This document shows positions 25,986 to 35,780 of a DNA stretch of 64,000 bases, one piece after another. A program made the translations under genes and the position numbers. Source of the DNA: UBA7359 sp038142205 (GTDB lineage: Bacteria > Pseudomonadota > Gammaproteobacteria > Eutrophobiales > Eutrophobiaceae). Location of the stretch: assembly GCA_038142205.1 (NCBI GenBank), contig JAYQJO010000001.1:186001-250000 (forward strand), in the 5' to 3' direction. The notes under the pieces were generated by a model. The model saw only the letters and a list, made by a program, of their open reading frames with translations, was not told where the DNA came from and did not search any database. Positions within the stretch are counted from its first letter, which is position 1; each line of letters starts with the position of its first letter.

Positions 25986-28130
25986 ATGAGAACTCAGGCA
26001 AAAGACCTTTTATCCTATCCAACCTACTGGGCTGAATGCTTTGGTATTGCACCCTATTTGCCAATGTCGCGTGCGGAAATGGATGAACTGGGTTGGGATA
26101 GTTGTGACATTATTTTAGTGACGGGTGATGCGTATATTGATCATCCGAGTTTTGGTATGGCGGTCATGGGACGTTTACTTGAAGCACAAGGTTTTCGTGT
26201 TGGTATTATTTCTCAACCAGATTGGCAAAACACCGATGATTTCATGCAATTGGGGGAACCGAATCTTTACTTTGGTGTAACGGCAGGGAATATGGATTCT
26301 CTGATCAATCGTTATACGGCCGATTTACGTTTACGTAGTAACGATGCTTATACGCCGAATGGCGAAGCAGGAAAACGGCCTGATCGTTCCGTGATTGTTT
26401 ATAGTCAACGTATTAAGGAAGCCTATAAAGACACACCGATTGTGATTGGTGGTATTGAAGCGAGTTTACGTCGCATTGCGCATTATGATTATTGGAGCGA
26501 CAAGGTGAGAAAATCAATTTTGATTGATTCATCGGCTGATATTTTATTGTTCGGCAATGCTGAACGTGCGATTGTCGAATTAACGCATCAACTTTCCCGG
26601 GGGGCGAAAATCAGCGAGCTTGAAACGATTCGTGGCACTGCCATGATACGAGAACAAATGCCAGACGATTGGACTGAAATTGATTCAAGTCGTATTGACT
26701 GGCCTAGTAGTTGGCCGAAAGATAATGAGTCATTCAAAAACCCTTATGATTACGATCATAATCCCACAACAAATAAAGAGTGTGCTTCAAAAAATGAAGC
26801 TGCTAAAAAAAATGCGGAAAGTGTTAAGGAAATAAAAATTATTCCCATGCCGTTGGCGAGTAAACAAAACCTTAATCGTGATAAAACTTATATTCGTTTA
26901 CCTTCATTTGAAAAAGTCCGTAATGATTCTGCATTGTATGCTCATACATCGCGCATCTTGCATTTAGAATCGAATCCCCATAATGCCAGACCTTTAGTAC
27001 AGAGACACGGCACGAAAGATATTTTAATTAATTTACCGCCGATACCGTTAAGCACCGAAGAAATGGATGCAGTGTTTGCGCTACCGTATCAACGTAAGCC
27101 GCATCCAAGTTATGGTGATGCAAAGATTCCTTCGTATGACATGATTAAATTCTCTGTGAATATCATGCGCGGTTGTTTTGGCGGTTGTACTTTTTGTTCA
27201 ATTACCGAACATGAAGGTCGTATTATTCAAAGTCGTTCACAGGAGTCTGTTTTAAAAGAGGTTGAAGAGATACGCGATAAAGTCCCCGGTTTCACCGGTA
27301 CTATTTCTGATCTTGGTGGTCCTACTGCAAATATGTATCACCTAAACTGTAAAGATGATGATATACAAGCAAATTGCCGTCGCTTGTCCTGTGTTTACCC
27401 TACCGTTTGTAAAAATTTAAAAACCGATCACAGTGAGACCACTTCTTTATATCGAAAAGCAAGAAAAATAAAAGGGATTAAACGTGTTATGGTTGCTTCA
27501 GGTTTGCGTTATGACCTGGCGGTTAAAGATCCCGAATATGTTAAAGAACTGGTGACGCATCATGTTGGCGGTTATCTAAAAATTGCACCGGAACATAGTG
27601 AAGAAGGTGTATTAAGTAAGATGATGAAACCGGGCATGGGAACCTATGATGAGTTCAAACGCATGTTTGAACGTTTTTCTAAAGAAGCGGGTAAGAAACA
27701 ATATTTAATTCCTTATTTCATTGCAGCACATCCCGGTTCAGAAAATGAAGATATGTTGAATCTGGCGATGTGGTTGAAAAAGCATGACTTCAAACTTGAT
27801 CAGGTACAAACGTTTTATCCTTCACCCATGGCGTTGGCGACGGCGATGTATCATTCTGAAAAGAACCCGTTAAAGAAAGTACGATATAAAAGTGAAAAAC
27901 TCTTTGTGCCAAAAGAACTGGAATATCGACGATTGCAAAAAGCGTTTCTACGTTATCACGATCCGAAAAACTGGGATGTACTTCGTGCTGCGTTGAAAGA
28001 CATGAATAAGTCAGAGTTAATAGGTGATGGTGAAAATCAATTAATTCCTGCAGCAGAAAATACAAGAAAGCCTAACTACTATAATAATAGAGGCAAAACA
28101 GGACGACCTAAGAAACCCGCAAGACGTTAA
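25986..28130 (+). CDS. YgiQ-family radical SAM protein
   Basis: The 714-residue protein has the YgiQ N-terminal region (WDSCDIILVTGDAYIDHPSFG, GGIEASLRRIAHYDYWSD) and a radical SAM core. The cluster motif CFGGCTFC near residue 396 coordinates a 4Fe-4S cluster that cleaves S-adenosylmethionine. The C-terminal DUF3362-like region and a basic tail (KTGRPKKPARR) follow. The family is widespread but its reaction is not established. An insertion rich in Asn and Lys (near residues 255-285) separates the N-terminal region from the core. Confidence 0.93.
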   Translation: MRTQAKDLLSYPTYWAECFGIAPYLPMSRAEMDELGWDSCDIILVTGDAYIDHPSFGMAVMGRLLEAQGFRVGIISQPDWQNTDDFMQLGEPNLYFGVTAGNMDSLINRYTADLRLRSNDAYTPNGEAGKRPDRSVIVYSQRIKEAYKDTPIVIGGIEASLRRIAHYDYWSDKVRKSILIDSSADILLFGNAERAIVELTHQLSRGAKISELETIRGTAMIREQMPDDWTEIDSSRIDWPSSWPKDNESFKNPYDYDHNPTTNKECASKNEAAKKNAESVKEIKIIPMPLASKQNLNRDKTYIRLPSFEKVRNDSALYAHTSRILHLESNPHNARPLVQRHGTKDILINLPPIPLSTEEMDAVFALPYQRKPHPSYGDAKIPSYDMIKFSVNIMRGCFGGCTFCSITEHEGRIIQSRSQESVLKEVEEIRDKVPGFTGTISDLGGPTANMYHLNCKDDDIQANCRRLSCVYPTVCKNLKTDHSETTSLYRKARKIKGIKRVMVASGLRYDLAVKDPEYVKELVTHHVGGYLKIAPEHSEEGVLSKMMKPGMGTYDEFKRMFERFSKEAGKKQYLIPYFIAAHPGSENEDMLNLAMWLKKHDFKLDQVQTFYPSPMALATAMYHSEKNPLKKVRYKSEKLFVPKELEYRRLQKAFLRYHDPKNWDVLRAALKDMNKSELIGDGENQLIPAAENTRKPNYYNNRGKTGRPKKPARR

Positions 28131-28135
28131 GTCTA

Positions 28136-28432
28136 TTAAGCAGGTAATTTGATAACCGGTTTTTTAGGGTTTTGCTTATAAATCGTAACGATATTGCCAA
28201 TGCGCTGGACTAGTTCAGCGTTAGTCTTTCCACAGATTTCTTCTATACCTGCATCGCGTTCTTCACGTTCACCTAGACTGCACTTTATTTTGATGAGTTC
28301 ATGTCTTTCTAATACTTCTTCTATTTCAGCAATCAAATTTTCAGTAATGCCATTTTTACCAGCCCAGACAGCTGGTTTTAAATGGTGTGCTGATTGTCGT
28401 AAAAATTTCTTTTGTGAATTTGTTAATACCAT
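28136..28432 (-). CDS. yhbY: Ribosome assembly RNA-binding protein YhbY
   Basis: This 98-residue protein is a single CRS1-YhbY (CRM) RNA-binding domain that joins the pre-50S ribosomal subunit. The GKNGITENLIAEIEEVLERHE segment and LVQRIGNIVTIYK are characteristic; the usual GxxG loop is seen as AGKNG. It is convergent with ygiQ, five bases apart. Confidence 0.93.
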   Translation of the reverse strand: MVLTNSQKKFLRQSAHHLKPAVWAGKNGITENLIAEIEEVLERHELIKIKCSLGEREERDAGIEEICGKTNAELVQRIGNIVTIYKQNPKKPVIKLPA

Positions 28433-28449
28433 AGTTTTATATACTTTAT

Positions 28450-28917
28450 TTAATTGGGTTTACTGATATGAATGAACGGTGCTGACTGTTTTGGGTTGGT
28501 TTGTTGTGTCATAGCGCTTTCTACATTTACCATTGAAATACAATCTACAGGACAAGGCGCAATACAGAGTTCACAACCTGTACAGTACTGATTAATCACA
28601 CTATGCATTTGTTTTGCTGCACCAATGATGGCATCAACCGGGCAGGCATTAATACACTTTACACAACCGATACAGGTTTCTTCATCAATAACAGCGAGTC
28701 TTTGTTGTTTACTTTTATCTGAATCTTTATAAAGTGGTTTGATTTGTTTGTTTAAAAGTTTTGCTAAAGCTTCAATGGTTTCATTGCCGCCGGGCAAACA
28801 TTGATTAATATCCGTTTCATTATTAAATATGGCTTCAGCATAAGGACGACACGCCGGATAACCACAATCACGACATTGTGTCTGAGGTAGTAATTGATCT
28901 ATCTCATCAATAGTCAT
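28450..28917 (-). CDS. Stand-alone RnfB/RsxB-type ferredoxin subunit
   Basis: The 155-residue protein has the RnfB iron-sulfur layout: an N-terminal Fe-S domain (CRDCGYPACRPYAEAI, then CLPGG) and two ferredoxin clusters (CIGCVKCINACPVD and CTGCELCIAPCPVD). The membrane anchor of true RnfB is absent, and no other rnf genes are nearby. It lies 14 bases after metG on the same strand. Soluble short RnfB proteins next to metG are known in other proteobacteria; the electron partner is unknown. Confidence 0.9.
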   Translation of the reverse strand: MTIDEIDQLLPQTQCRDCGYPACRPYAEAIFNNETDINQCLPGGNETIEALAKLLNKQIKPLYKDSDKSKQQRLAVIDEETCIGCVKCINACPVDAIIGAAKQMHSVINQYCTGCELCIAPCPVDCISMVNVESAMTQQTNPKQSAPFIHISKPN

Positions 28918-28931
28918 TATGGTAATTAGTT

Positions 28932-30977
28932 TTATTTCACCTTCATACCCGGTTCAGCCCCATCTTCCGGGTGAAGAATGAATAAATCTTTACCACCGGG
29001 TCCCGCTGCCAGAACCATACCTTCAGACATGCCAAAGCGCATTTTTCTTGGCGCAAGATTCGCAACCATTACCGTTAACTTGCCTTCCAGATCTTCCGGG
29101 TTATAGGCTGATTTAATACCGGCAAAAACATTACGCGTTTCACCACCAATATCCAAAGTCAGTTGTAATAATTTATCCGCTCCTTCAACGTGGTCAGCTT
29201 TAACGATCTTGGCAATACGTAAGTCGACTTTCATGAAATCATCAAAAGTAATTTCATCAGCGATTGGATTATCGGCAAGTGGTCCTGTTGTTACTGTTTC
29301 AGTTGGTGTTGCTTCAAGATCTTCTTTACTGTCTTCAATCATTTTTTCAATATTCTCTTTTTCAATACGCGTCATTAGCGGTTTGAATTTATTAATTTTA
29401 TGATTTGTTAATGCGATACCCGCATCACTCCACTGCATGGGCTCTATATTAAGGAATGCTTCTGACTTCTCAGCAATGATGGGTAACACCGGTTTTAAAT
29501 AAAGCACTAATAAGCGAAAGCAATTAATACCCATAGAGCAAATAGCTTGTAATTCATCATCGCTATTTTCTTCTTTCGCAATCACCCACGGTTTATGATC
29601 ATCAATGTACTGATTGACTTTATCGGCCAGTGCCATAATTTCGCGCATGGCTCTGGAAAATTCACGCTTGTCATATAATTCGGCAATATTTTCATTCGCT
29701 GCAACAAGCTCATCGAATAAGGTTTGGTCATGAATTGTGTCTGATAACTGTCCATCGAAACGTTTCTTTATAAAACCGGCGCAACGACTGGCAATGTTGA
29801 CGACTTTACCAACCAGATCGGAATTCACTCTGGCACTGAAGTCTTCAAGGTTCAGATCAATATCATCAACACCTGCGCCGAGCTTTGCAGAAAAGTAGTA
29901 ACGTAGGTATTCCGGGTTGAGATGGTTTAAATAAGTACGCGCTTGAATAAATGTCCCACGCGACTTCGACATCTTTTGTCCATCAACAGTTAGGAAACCA
30001 TTTGCATAAATAGCTGTTGGTGTACGAAAACCACTTCCATGTAAAACAGCAGGCCAAAACAAGGCATGAAAATAAATAATGTCCTTGCCGATGAAATGAA
30101 TCATTTCTTTATCGCTGCCTGCTTTACACCAGTCATCGAAATCCAATCCAGTTTCATTTCCTATTTTATTGCACAGGTTTTTAAAGCTGGCAAGATAACC
30201 CATTGGCGCATCGAGCCAGACATAAAAATATTTACCGGGTGCATCTGGAATTTCAAAACCAAAGTAGGGCTCATCACGCGAGATATCCCATTCCTGTAAG
30301 CCAGCTTCAAACCATTCATCCAGCTTGTTTGTGACTTCTTCTTGTAGGTGACCAGCGCGCGTCCATTGATGCAACATGTCTTCAAAGTCTTTGAGTTTGA
30401 AGAAATAGTGTTCTGATTCTTTCTCTATAGGCGTCGCACCGGATACAGCTGAAACAGGATTCTTTAAATCAGTCGGACTGTAGGTTGCGCCACAGGATTC
30501 ACAACTATCGCCATATTGATCGGCTGCTCCGCATTTCGGACATTCGCCACGAATAAAACGATCTGGCAAAAACATTTCTTTTTCTGGATCGTAGGCTTGC
30601 TTGATTGTGCGTTTATTAATATGCCCGGCGTTATTTAATGCCGCATAGATTGTATTTGCCAGTTCCTGGTTTTCAGGGGAATGTGTGCTGTGATAATTAT
30701 CAAAGGCAACAGCAAACTCAGCGAAATCAGCCTGATGTTCCTCGCTCATTTTCCCGATTAAGGTTTCTGGTGTAATGCCTTCTTTTTGCGCACGCAACAT
30801 AACAGGTGTGCCATGCGTATCATCAGCGCAGACATAATGCACTTCATTGCCCAGCATCTTCTGGAAACGCACCCAGATATCGGCCTGTATATAACCGACC
30901 AAATGACCGATATGAAGTGGCCCGTTTGCATAAGGTAGGGCATTGGTTACCAGGATTTGTCGTTTAGAATCTGTCAT
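28932..30977 (-). CDS. metG: Methionyl-tRNA synthetase
   Basis: The 681-residue enzyme charges tRNA-Met. It has the HIGH motif (PLHIGHLVG near residue 19), zinc knuckle cysteines (CPKCGAADQYGDSCESCG), the KMSKS loop (KMSKSRG near residue 335) and a C-terminal tRNA-binding EMAP/Trbp111 domain (FMKVDLRIAKIVKADHVEGA) that promotes dimerisation. The length is that of the long form in E. coli. It is divergent from apbC, a gene pair order conserved in gammaproteobacteria. Confidence 0.98.
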   Translation of the reverse strand: MTDSKRQILVTNALPYANGPLHIGHLVGYIQADIWVRFQKMLGNEVHYVCADDTHGTPVMLRAQKEGITPETLIGKMSEEHQADFAEFAVAFDNYHSTHSPENQELANTIYAALNNAGHINKRTIKQAYDPEKEMFLPDRFIRGECPKCGAADQYGDSCESCGATYSPTDLKNPVSAVSGATPIEKESEHYFFKLKDFEDMLHQWTRAGHLQEEVTNKLDEWFEAGLQEWDISRDEPYFGFEIPDAPGKYFYVWLDAPMGYLASFKNLCNKIGNETGLDFDDWCKAGSDKEMIHFIGKDIIYFHALFWPAVLHGSGFRTPTAIYANGFLTVDGQKMSKSRGTFIQARTYLNHLNPEYLRYYFSAKLGAGVDDIDLNLEDFSARVNSDLVGKVVNIASRCAGFIKKRFDGQLSDTIHDQTLFDELVAANENIAELYDKREFSRAMREIMALADKVNQYIDDHKPWVIAKEENSDDELQAICSMGINCFRLLVLYLKPVLPIIAEKSEAFLNIEPMQWSDAGIALTNHKINKFKPLMTRIEKENIEKMIEDSKEDLEATPTETVTTGPLADNPIADEITFDDFMKVDLRIAKIVKADHVEGADKLLQLTLDIGGETRNVFAGIKSAYNPEDLEGKLTVMVANLAPRKMRFGMSEGMVLAAGPGGKDLFILHPEDGAEPGMKVK

Positions 30978-31093
30978 TTAACTTTAGGGCTATATATTTG
31001 GGGCGCTAAAGTAGCATTATTCAATAGCAGCGTGAAGTATTGATGATAAATAATGTAGAATACGCGTCCGATTCATATTTCAGGTTGTATTAA

Positions 31094-32182
31094 ATGTCGA
31101 CAATTAGTCGTGAACAAATAGAAAAAGTCCTTTCAGGAATAGAAGATCCTAATACCAAGCAAGACCTCATCAGCGCCAAAGTTGTTAAAGATATCAATAT
31201 TGATAATGCTGTGGTGGCACTGAGTATTCAGTTAGATTATCCAGCTGAAGGTTCAAAAAGTGCATTGATTGAATCTATAAAAAACGCTCTGAGTGAAGAG
31301 GGTATATCAGACTGTACTGTTGAGGTTTCCAGCAATATTGTTTCGCATTCTGTGCAGAAGGGCGTTTCATTGCTTAAAAATGTTAAAAATACCATTGCTG
31401 TTGCTTCGGGTAAGGGCGGTGTTGGTAAGTCAACGACATCAATTAATCTGGCTCTGGCATTACAGGCAGAAGGCGCGAAAGTGGGAATTCTTGATGCGGA
31501 TATTTATGGGCCGAGCCAACCAAGAATGTTAGGCATTCAAGGTAAACCGGATTCAGCAGACGGCAAAACGGTTGAGCCGAAAGTCAGTTACGGCATTCAA
31601 TCAATGTCGATTGGTTATTTAATCGAAGAAGATACGCCGATGATATGGCGTGGACCGATGGTGACAGGCGCGTTAGAACAGTTATTAAATGATACAAACT
31701 GGCAGGATCTTGATTATTTGATCATCGACTTACCACCAGGTACAGGCGATATTCAATTAACGCTTTGTCAGAAGATTCCGGTGAGTGGCGCGGTCATCGT
31801 GACGACGCCACAGGACATCGCATTATTAGATGCGAAAAAAGCGCTAAAAATGTTTGAGAAAGTATCTGTGCCTGTACTAGGTATCATTGAAAATATGAGT
31901 ACACATATTTGTAGTGAATGTGGACATGAAGAACATATTTTTGGTAGCGGTGGTGGAGAGCAAATGGCAAAACAATATGGTGCTGATCTGTTAGGTTCAT
32001 TACCGCTGGATATTAAAATTCGTGAAGGCGTTGATAATGGTAAACCCACTGTTGCGATGGAGCCGGATTCAGATATATCGATAAATTATCGTGATATTGC
32101 ACGTCGTACAGCAGCAAAACTTGCACAACAATCGAAAGATTACTCTTCAAAGTTTCCAAAAATCGTAATAGAAAATAATTGA
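31094..32182 (+). CDS. apbC: Iron-sulfur cluster carrier ATPase ApbC/Mrp
   Basis: The 362-residue protein has an N-terminal MIP18-like domain (about 1-85) and a deviant Walker A P-loop (ASGKGGVGKSTTSINLALAL near residue 105). The C-terminal cluster-binding CSECG is near residue 275. It transfers Fe-S clusters to target enzymes. It is divergent from metG and 25 bases before dcd. Confidence 0.96.
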   Translation: MSTISREQIEKVLSGIEDPNTKQDLISAKVVKDINIDNAVVALSIQLDYPAEGSKSALIESIKNALSEEGISDCTVEVSSNIVSHSVQKGVSLLKNVKNTIAVASGKGGVGKSTTSINLALALQAEGAKVGILDADIYGPSQPRMLGIQGKPDSADGKTVEPKVSYGIQSMSIGYLIEEDTPMIWRGPMVTGALEQLLNDTNWQDLDYLIIDLPPGTGDIQLTLCQKIPVSGAVIVTTPQDIALLDAKKALKMFEKVSVPVLGIIENMSTHICSECGHEEHIFGSGGGEQMAKQYGADLLGSLPLDIKIREGVDNGKPTVAMEPDSDISINYRDIARRTAAKLAQQSKDYSSKFPKIVIENN

Positions 32183-32207
32183 TAATAATTAAGAGAGAAA
32201 TAGTTTA

Positions 32208-32774
32208 ATGAGTGTTAAGTCAGACAAATGGATTCGCCGCATGGCGGAAGAACAGGCAATGATTGAACCGTTTGAATCAGAGCAGGTTAAGATGAATGGT
32301 TCGGAAAGACTGATTTCTTATGGTACATCAAGTTATGGATATGATGTGCGTTGTTCTGATGAGTTTAAAATTTTTACCAACGTTCATTCAGCAACGGTCG
32401 ATCCAAAAAACTTTGATACAGATAGTTTTGTTGATGTTAAAAATGATTTTTGTGTGATCCCGCCTAATTCATTTGCATTGGCAAGAACGGTTGAGTATTT
32501 CCGTATACCAAGAAATGTACTAACAGTTTGTTTAGGAAAATCAACTTACGCGCGTTGCGGCATTATCGTTAACGTCACTCCGCTGGAACCAGAGTGGGAA
32601 GGACATGTGACACTGGAGTTTTCAAATACAACTAATCTGCCAGCAAAGATTTATGCTAACGAGGGTGTCGCGCAGATGATTTTTCTTGAGTCAGATGAAG
32701 TGTGTGAAACATCGTATAAAGATAGAGCAGGGAAGTATCAGGGACAAAGAGGTGTGACCCTCCCAAAAACCTAG
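32208..32774 (+). CDS. dcd: dCTP deaminase
   Basis: The 188-residue enzyme converts dCTP to dUTP for thymidylate synthesis. The substrate and catalytic segments SYGTSSYGYDVRCSDEFK, GKSTYARCGIIVNVTPLEPEWEG and GKYQGQRGVTLPKT are present, with the catalytic Glu in LEPEWEG. The metG-apbC-dcd neighbourhood is conserved. Confidence 0.97.
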   Translation: MSVKSDKWIRRMAEEQAMIEPFESEQVKMNGSERLISYGTSSYGYDVRCSDEFKIFTNVHSATVDPKNFDTDSFVDVKNDFCVIPPNSFALARTVEYFRIPRNVLTVCLGKSTYARCGIIVNVTPLEPEWEGHVTLEFSNTTNLPAKIYANEGVAQMIFLESDEVCETSYKDRAGKYQGQRGVTLPKT

Positions 32775-32855
32775 TAGTTCATAATTAACAGCGCTATTGT
32801 GTATGGTGTTTAATAAAAATCACTATTTTTATAGGCACTCTTTTAATAATTATTA

Positions 32856-33451
32856 CTAACCGTTAGCAACAGCTTTTTGTTCATCACGTTCTTTTTTAAG
32901 AGTAGCTGCTTGTCGGCTTAAGACATGTTGCATAATGGTTTCCTGATCACTTTCACTAATACCTATAAAGTCAACAGCAATATTAAATCGATAGAGGTTG
33001 TCATCCATTTTCTTTTACAATCAATCACGCGGGCATAAAGTGGAATAAACTGATACTCAGGAAACAGTATTAATTCCATTTTTAAATTAACATCTTCATT
33101 AATAGGCGTGTTTGATTCAAAGCTCATACCACTGGCGCTGAGATTAACGTTTTGAGTATCGGTGATAGAGTTTTCTTGATCATCTTTATGAAGAATCATG
33201 CTTTCCATCAGCGAAAGTTTTTTATCGAATAAACCTAATATTTCTGCAACAAGAGGGTTAGTTTCTTCAATAAGCGTCATTTTCGACATGATTTTTGCTT
33301 CTATGCAATTAAACGCATTTTTCATTTCAGCAAGCGTATTTTGTTCGTGCTCGGTTCTAATGATTTCTGCATCAATATCCATACCTTGTACAACACGGTA
33401 TTTCAGTGAAACTTTATCGTTAATTCTAAAATATCGTCTTCGATCTTCCAT
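32856..33451 (-). CDS. PilZ-domain protein, frameshifted near 33008
   Basis: The start carries the PilZ c-di-GMP signature RRRYFRIND with a long helical insert, then VNLSASGMSFES, the second PilZ motif. The first frame ends at 32963 after a nonsense tail. The reading continues in another frame with NLYRFNIAVDFIGISESDQETIMQHVL and stops at 32856. One more base in the T-run at 33008-33011 (A-run on the coding strand) restores about 199 residues. It lies after motA-motB on the same strand, so it is a plausible c-di-GMP-responsive modulator of the flagellar motor, an inference from location. Confidence 0.82.
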
Positions 33452-33478
33452 TGTCTAAATACCTATATAAATTAAACT

Positions 33479-34710
33479 TTATTGCTGTTGTAAGCCTGCT
33501 CTAATTTTCTCAAACCGGCTTTTTAGTTCTTCTACATTAGCTGCATCAATTTTTTCCTGTTTAGGTGTAGTGATTTCTTTATCCAGTATATTTTTAACAG
33601 ATGCAGATAATTCAGTACCGCTATTATCCAGTATATTTTTAAACGGGTTGCTAGAGTCAGCAGAAATTTCATTCACCTTATCTTCTTCTTCTCCCTGCAC
33701 GATAATCAATTCCACGCGGCGGTTTAGCGCTCTGTTTTTTGCTGTATCGTTTTTTACCAATGGATGAGAGTCACCGTGACCTTCGATAACAAAACGATCT
33801 TGCGGGATTGTGTTTAACTCTAGTAATTCATGTACAACAGTGACAGCGCGTGAGGAAGACAATTCCCAGTTGGAGCGAAAGCGTACTGTTTTAATTGGGA
33901 TGTTATCCGTATGACCTGCGACAATGATTCTTCCCTGAATATCAATCAATGATTTTCTTATCTTATTAAGTACGGGAATAAAAGATTGTTTAACGATTGA
34001 AGAACCCGATGGAAACGATCCTTTTTCATTGATTCTTAATAATATCCGATTGCCTTGTGTTTTAATTGCGATTAACCCTTGAGTAATTTCAGGTTCGAGC
34101 GTTTTCAGCAATTTATGTGCATCGGTAATGGTATTTTCTTCCTGCTCTTTTTTTAGTTTTTCGGCAATGGCTTTTTCCATATCCATTTCCGCGACTTCTT
34201 TTTCTAGTTCAGATAAGCGTTCAGCATCACTTTTATTATCGTTATTATTGACCTCATATGTTTCATCTTCGATTGGTTCTTCAACAATTTCCTGTTTTTG
34301 ATGGCGTTGAATAGCTTCAACACCGGAACCTTCGTTATCTTCTGCGGCATCAATGCTTTCCTTTTTTGTTCTTCGGTCATTGCATCCGTAAATTCGAGAG
34401 TCTGTTTGCTTTCATCAATCGTACTCTGTTTTATTTCTTTAATTAAAGTTGGGGTAGGTCTACCAGAAGAAAATTCCTGAGCAATAATACTGGTGCCTTT
34501 AGGAGTTTCGTTCGCTTTAATCTCTCTTTGAACACCAAAAGCATTTTTCATCGAACCTGCAATTTGTTTGAACTTCAGCAGATCCATTTCTGAAAATGAG
34601 AGTAGTAATACGAAGAAGCACATTAATAATGACATTAAATCTGCAAAGGTCATTACCCATGCTGGTGAACCTCCTGCTTCTTCTTTTTTTTCTGGGGTTT
34701 CTTCACTCAT
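33479..34710 (-). CDS. motB: Flagellar stator protein MotB/PomB-like, frameshifted near 34362
   Basis: The N-terminal part has the single membrane helix with the essential Asp (MTFADLMSLLMCFFVLLLSF near residue 19) and then a plug-like region. The frame is lost at a six-T run (34362-34367). Coding resumes in another frame with IDAAEDNEGSGVEAIQRHQKQ and runs through a coiled coil and the OmpA-like peptidoglycan-binding domain (AGHTDNIPIKTVRFRSNWEL, FVIEGHGDSHPLVKN). Adding one base gives about 411 residues, long for MotB because of an acidic linker. With motA it forms the ion-driven stator. The sequence is closest to the sodium-type (PomB) group by memory. Confidence 0.88.
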
Positions 34711-34737
34711 CGTTATAACTCAAAATAAAGATTCTGT

Positions 34738-35513
34738 TTAAGCGGCTTCGGCCGCTTCTTCATCGCCAATATTGCGATCAGAACCTGGAAGATAGGTCAT
34801 TAACATGCCTTCTATAACACGAGGGTTGCGTCCTTCCTGTATGCCGGAAATACTATCGATGATCATTGATTTAATCATTTTCTCTTCATTGCTTCTGAGT
34901 CCCAGTTTCTCGGCTAATGGGTTGGCAAATACGTTTGCAATAGCGGCACCATAAAGTGTTGTTAGAAGAGCAACGGCCATAGCCGGGCCAATTGTTTTGG
35001 GGTCATCCATATTAGCTAACATTTGTACCAGACCGATGAGTGTTCCGATCATGCCCATGGCAGGTGCAACATCGGCTATTGCTTTAAAAATATTTTTCCC
35101 TAATTCGTGTCGTTCGACAGTCAGATTCATATCACTGACCATTGTTTGTCGGACAATATCGGGTTCATGACCATCGACCATCATTTGAATACCCGTTTGA
35201 AAAAATCATTACCGGTGTCTTTTTCTTCAAGAGCAAGTAAGCCACCTTTACGCGCGGTATTGGCTAAATCAAGAGTGATTTCAATTAATTCTTTTGGGGA
35301 CGCGAGTTTATAAAACAGGGCTTTCATGCCAACTTTCATGGCACCCAAAAACTGACCAATACTAAACTGCATTAACACGGCCCCGATTGTTCCACCACCT
35401 ACGACAAGTAGCGAGGGAACATTAAAAAACATACCCGGGTCTCCTCCAAGTACAATTGCAGAGATGATAATACCGGCTGCTGCCAGAAAGCCAATGAGGG
35501 TAGCTAAATCCAC
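34738..35513 (-). CDS. motA: Flagellar stator protein MotA/PomA-like, frameshifted near 35192
   Basis: The GTG at 35513 with a GGAG upstream gives the PomA-like N-terminus VDLATLIGFLAAAGI. The protein has four membrane helices. The frame ends falsely after GNDFFKRVFK. Adding one base to the C-run at 35192-35194 joins it to GIQMMVDGHEPDIVRQ and the rest, through the motor-ion helices MGMIGTLIGLVQML and GPAMAVALLTTLYGA, to 34738 for about 258 residues. It is the first gene of motA-motB-pilZ. All three genes in this unit are broken in the given sequence. Confidence 0.9.
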
Positions 35514-35780
35514 AGTTTTCTCCTTATATCCATTGCCTCGTAGCAATAGTCTGTTTTGCTGTTAAAATCATTCTGGTAATTTAAAATTTTTCCCATATCC
35601 AATTTCAATTAAGAATTACTTTTTATATCGGGTAAAATTGCCAAAACTTTATGGTGGAACAGGTTTTTTTATGTATTTCACCTGATGCATTTTCTTATCG
35701 GTTTTGAATGTCATAAATTTATAACGGCATTGAATCAAACTATTTAATTAAAATATTTAAAAGTCAGTAAAATCAGTTAG

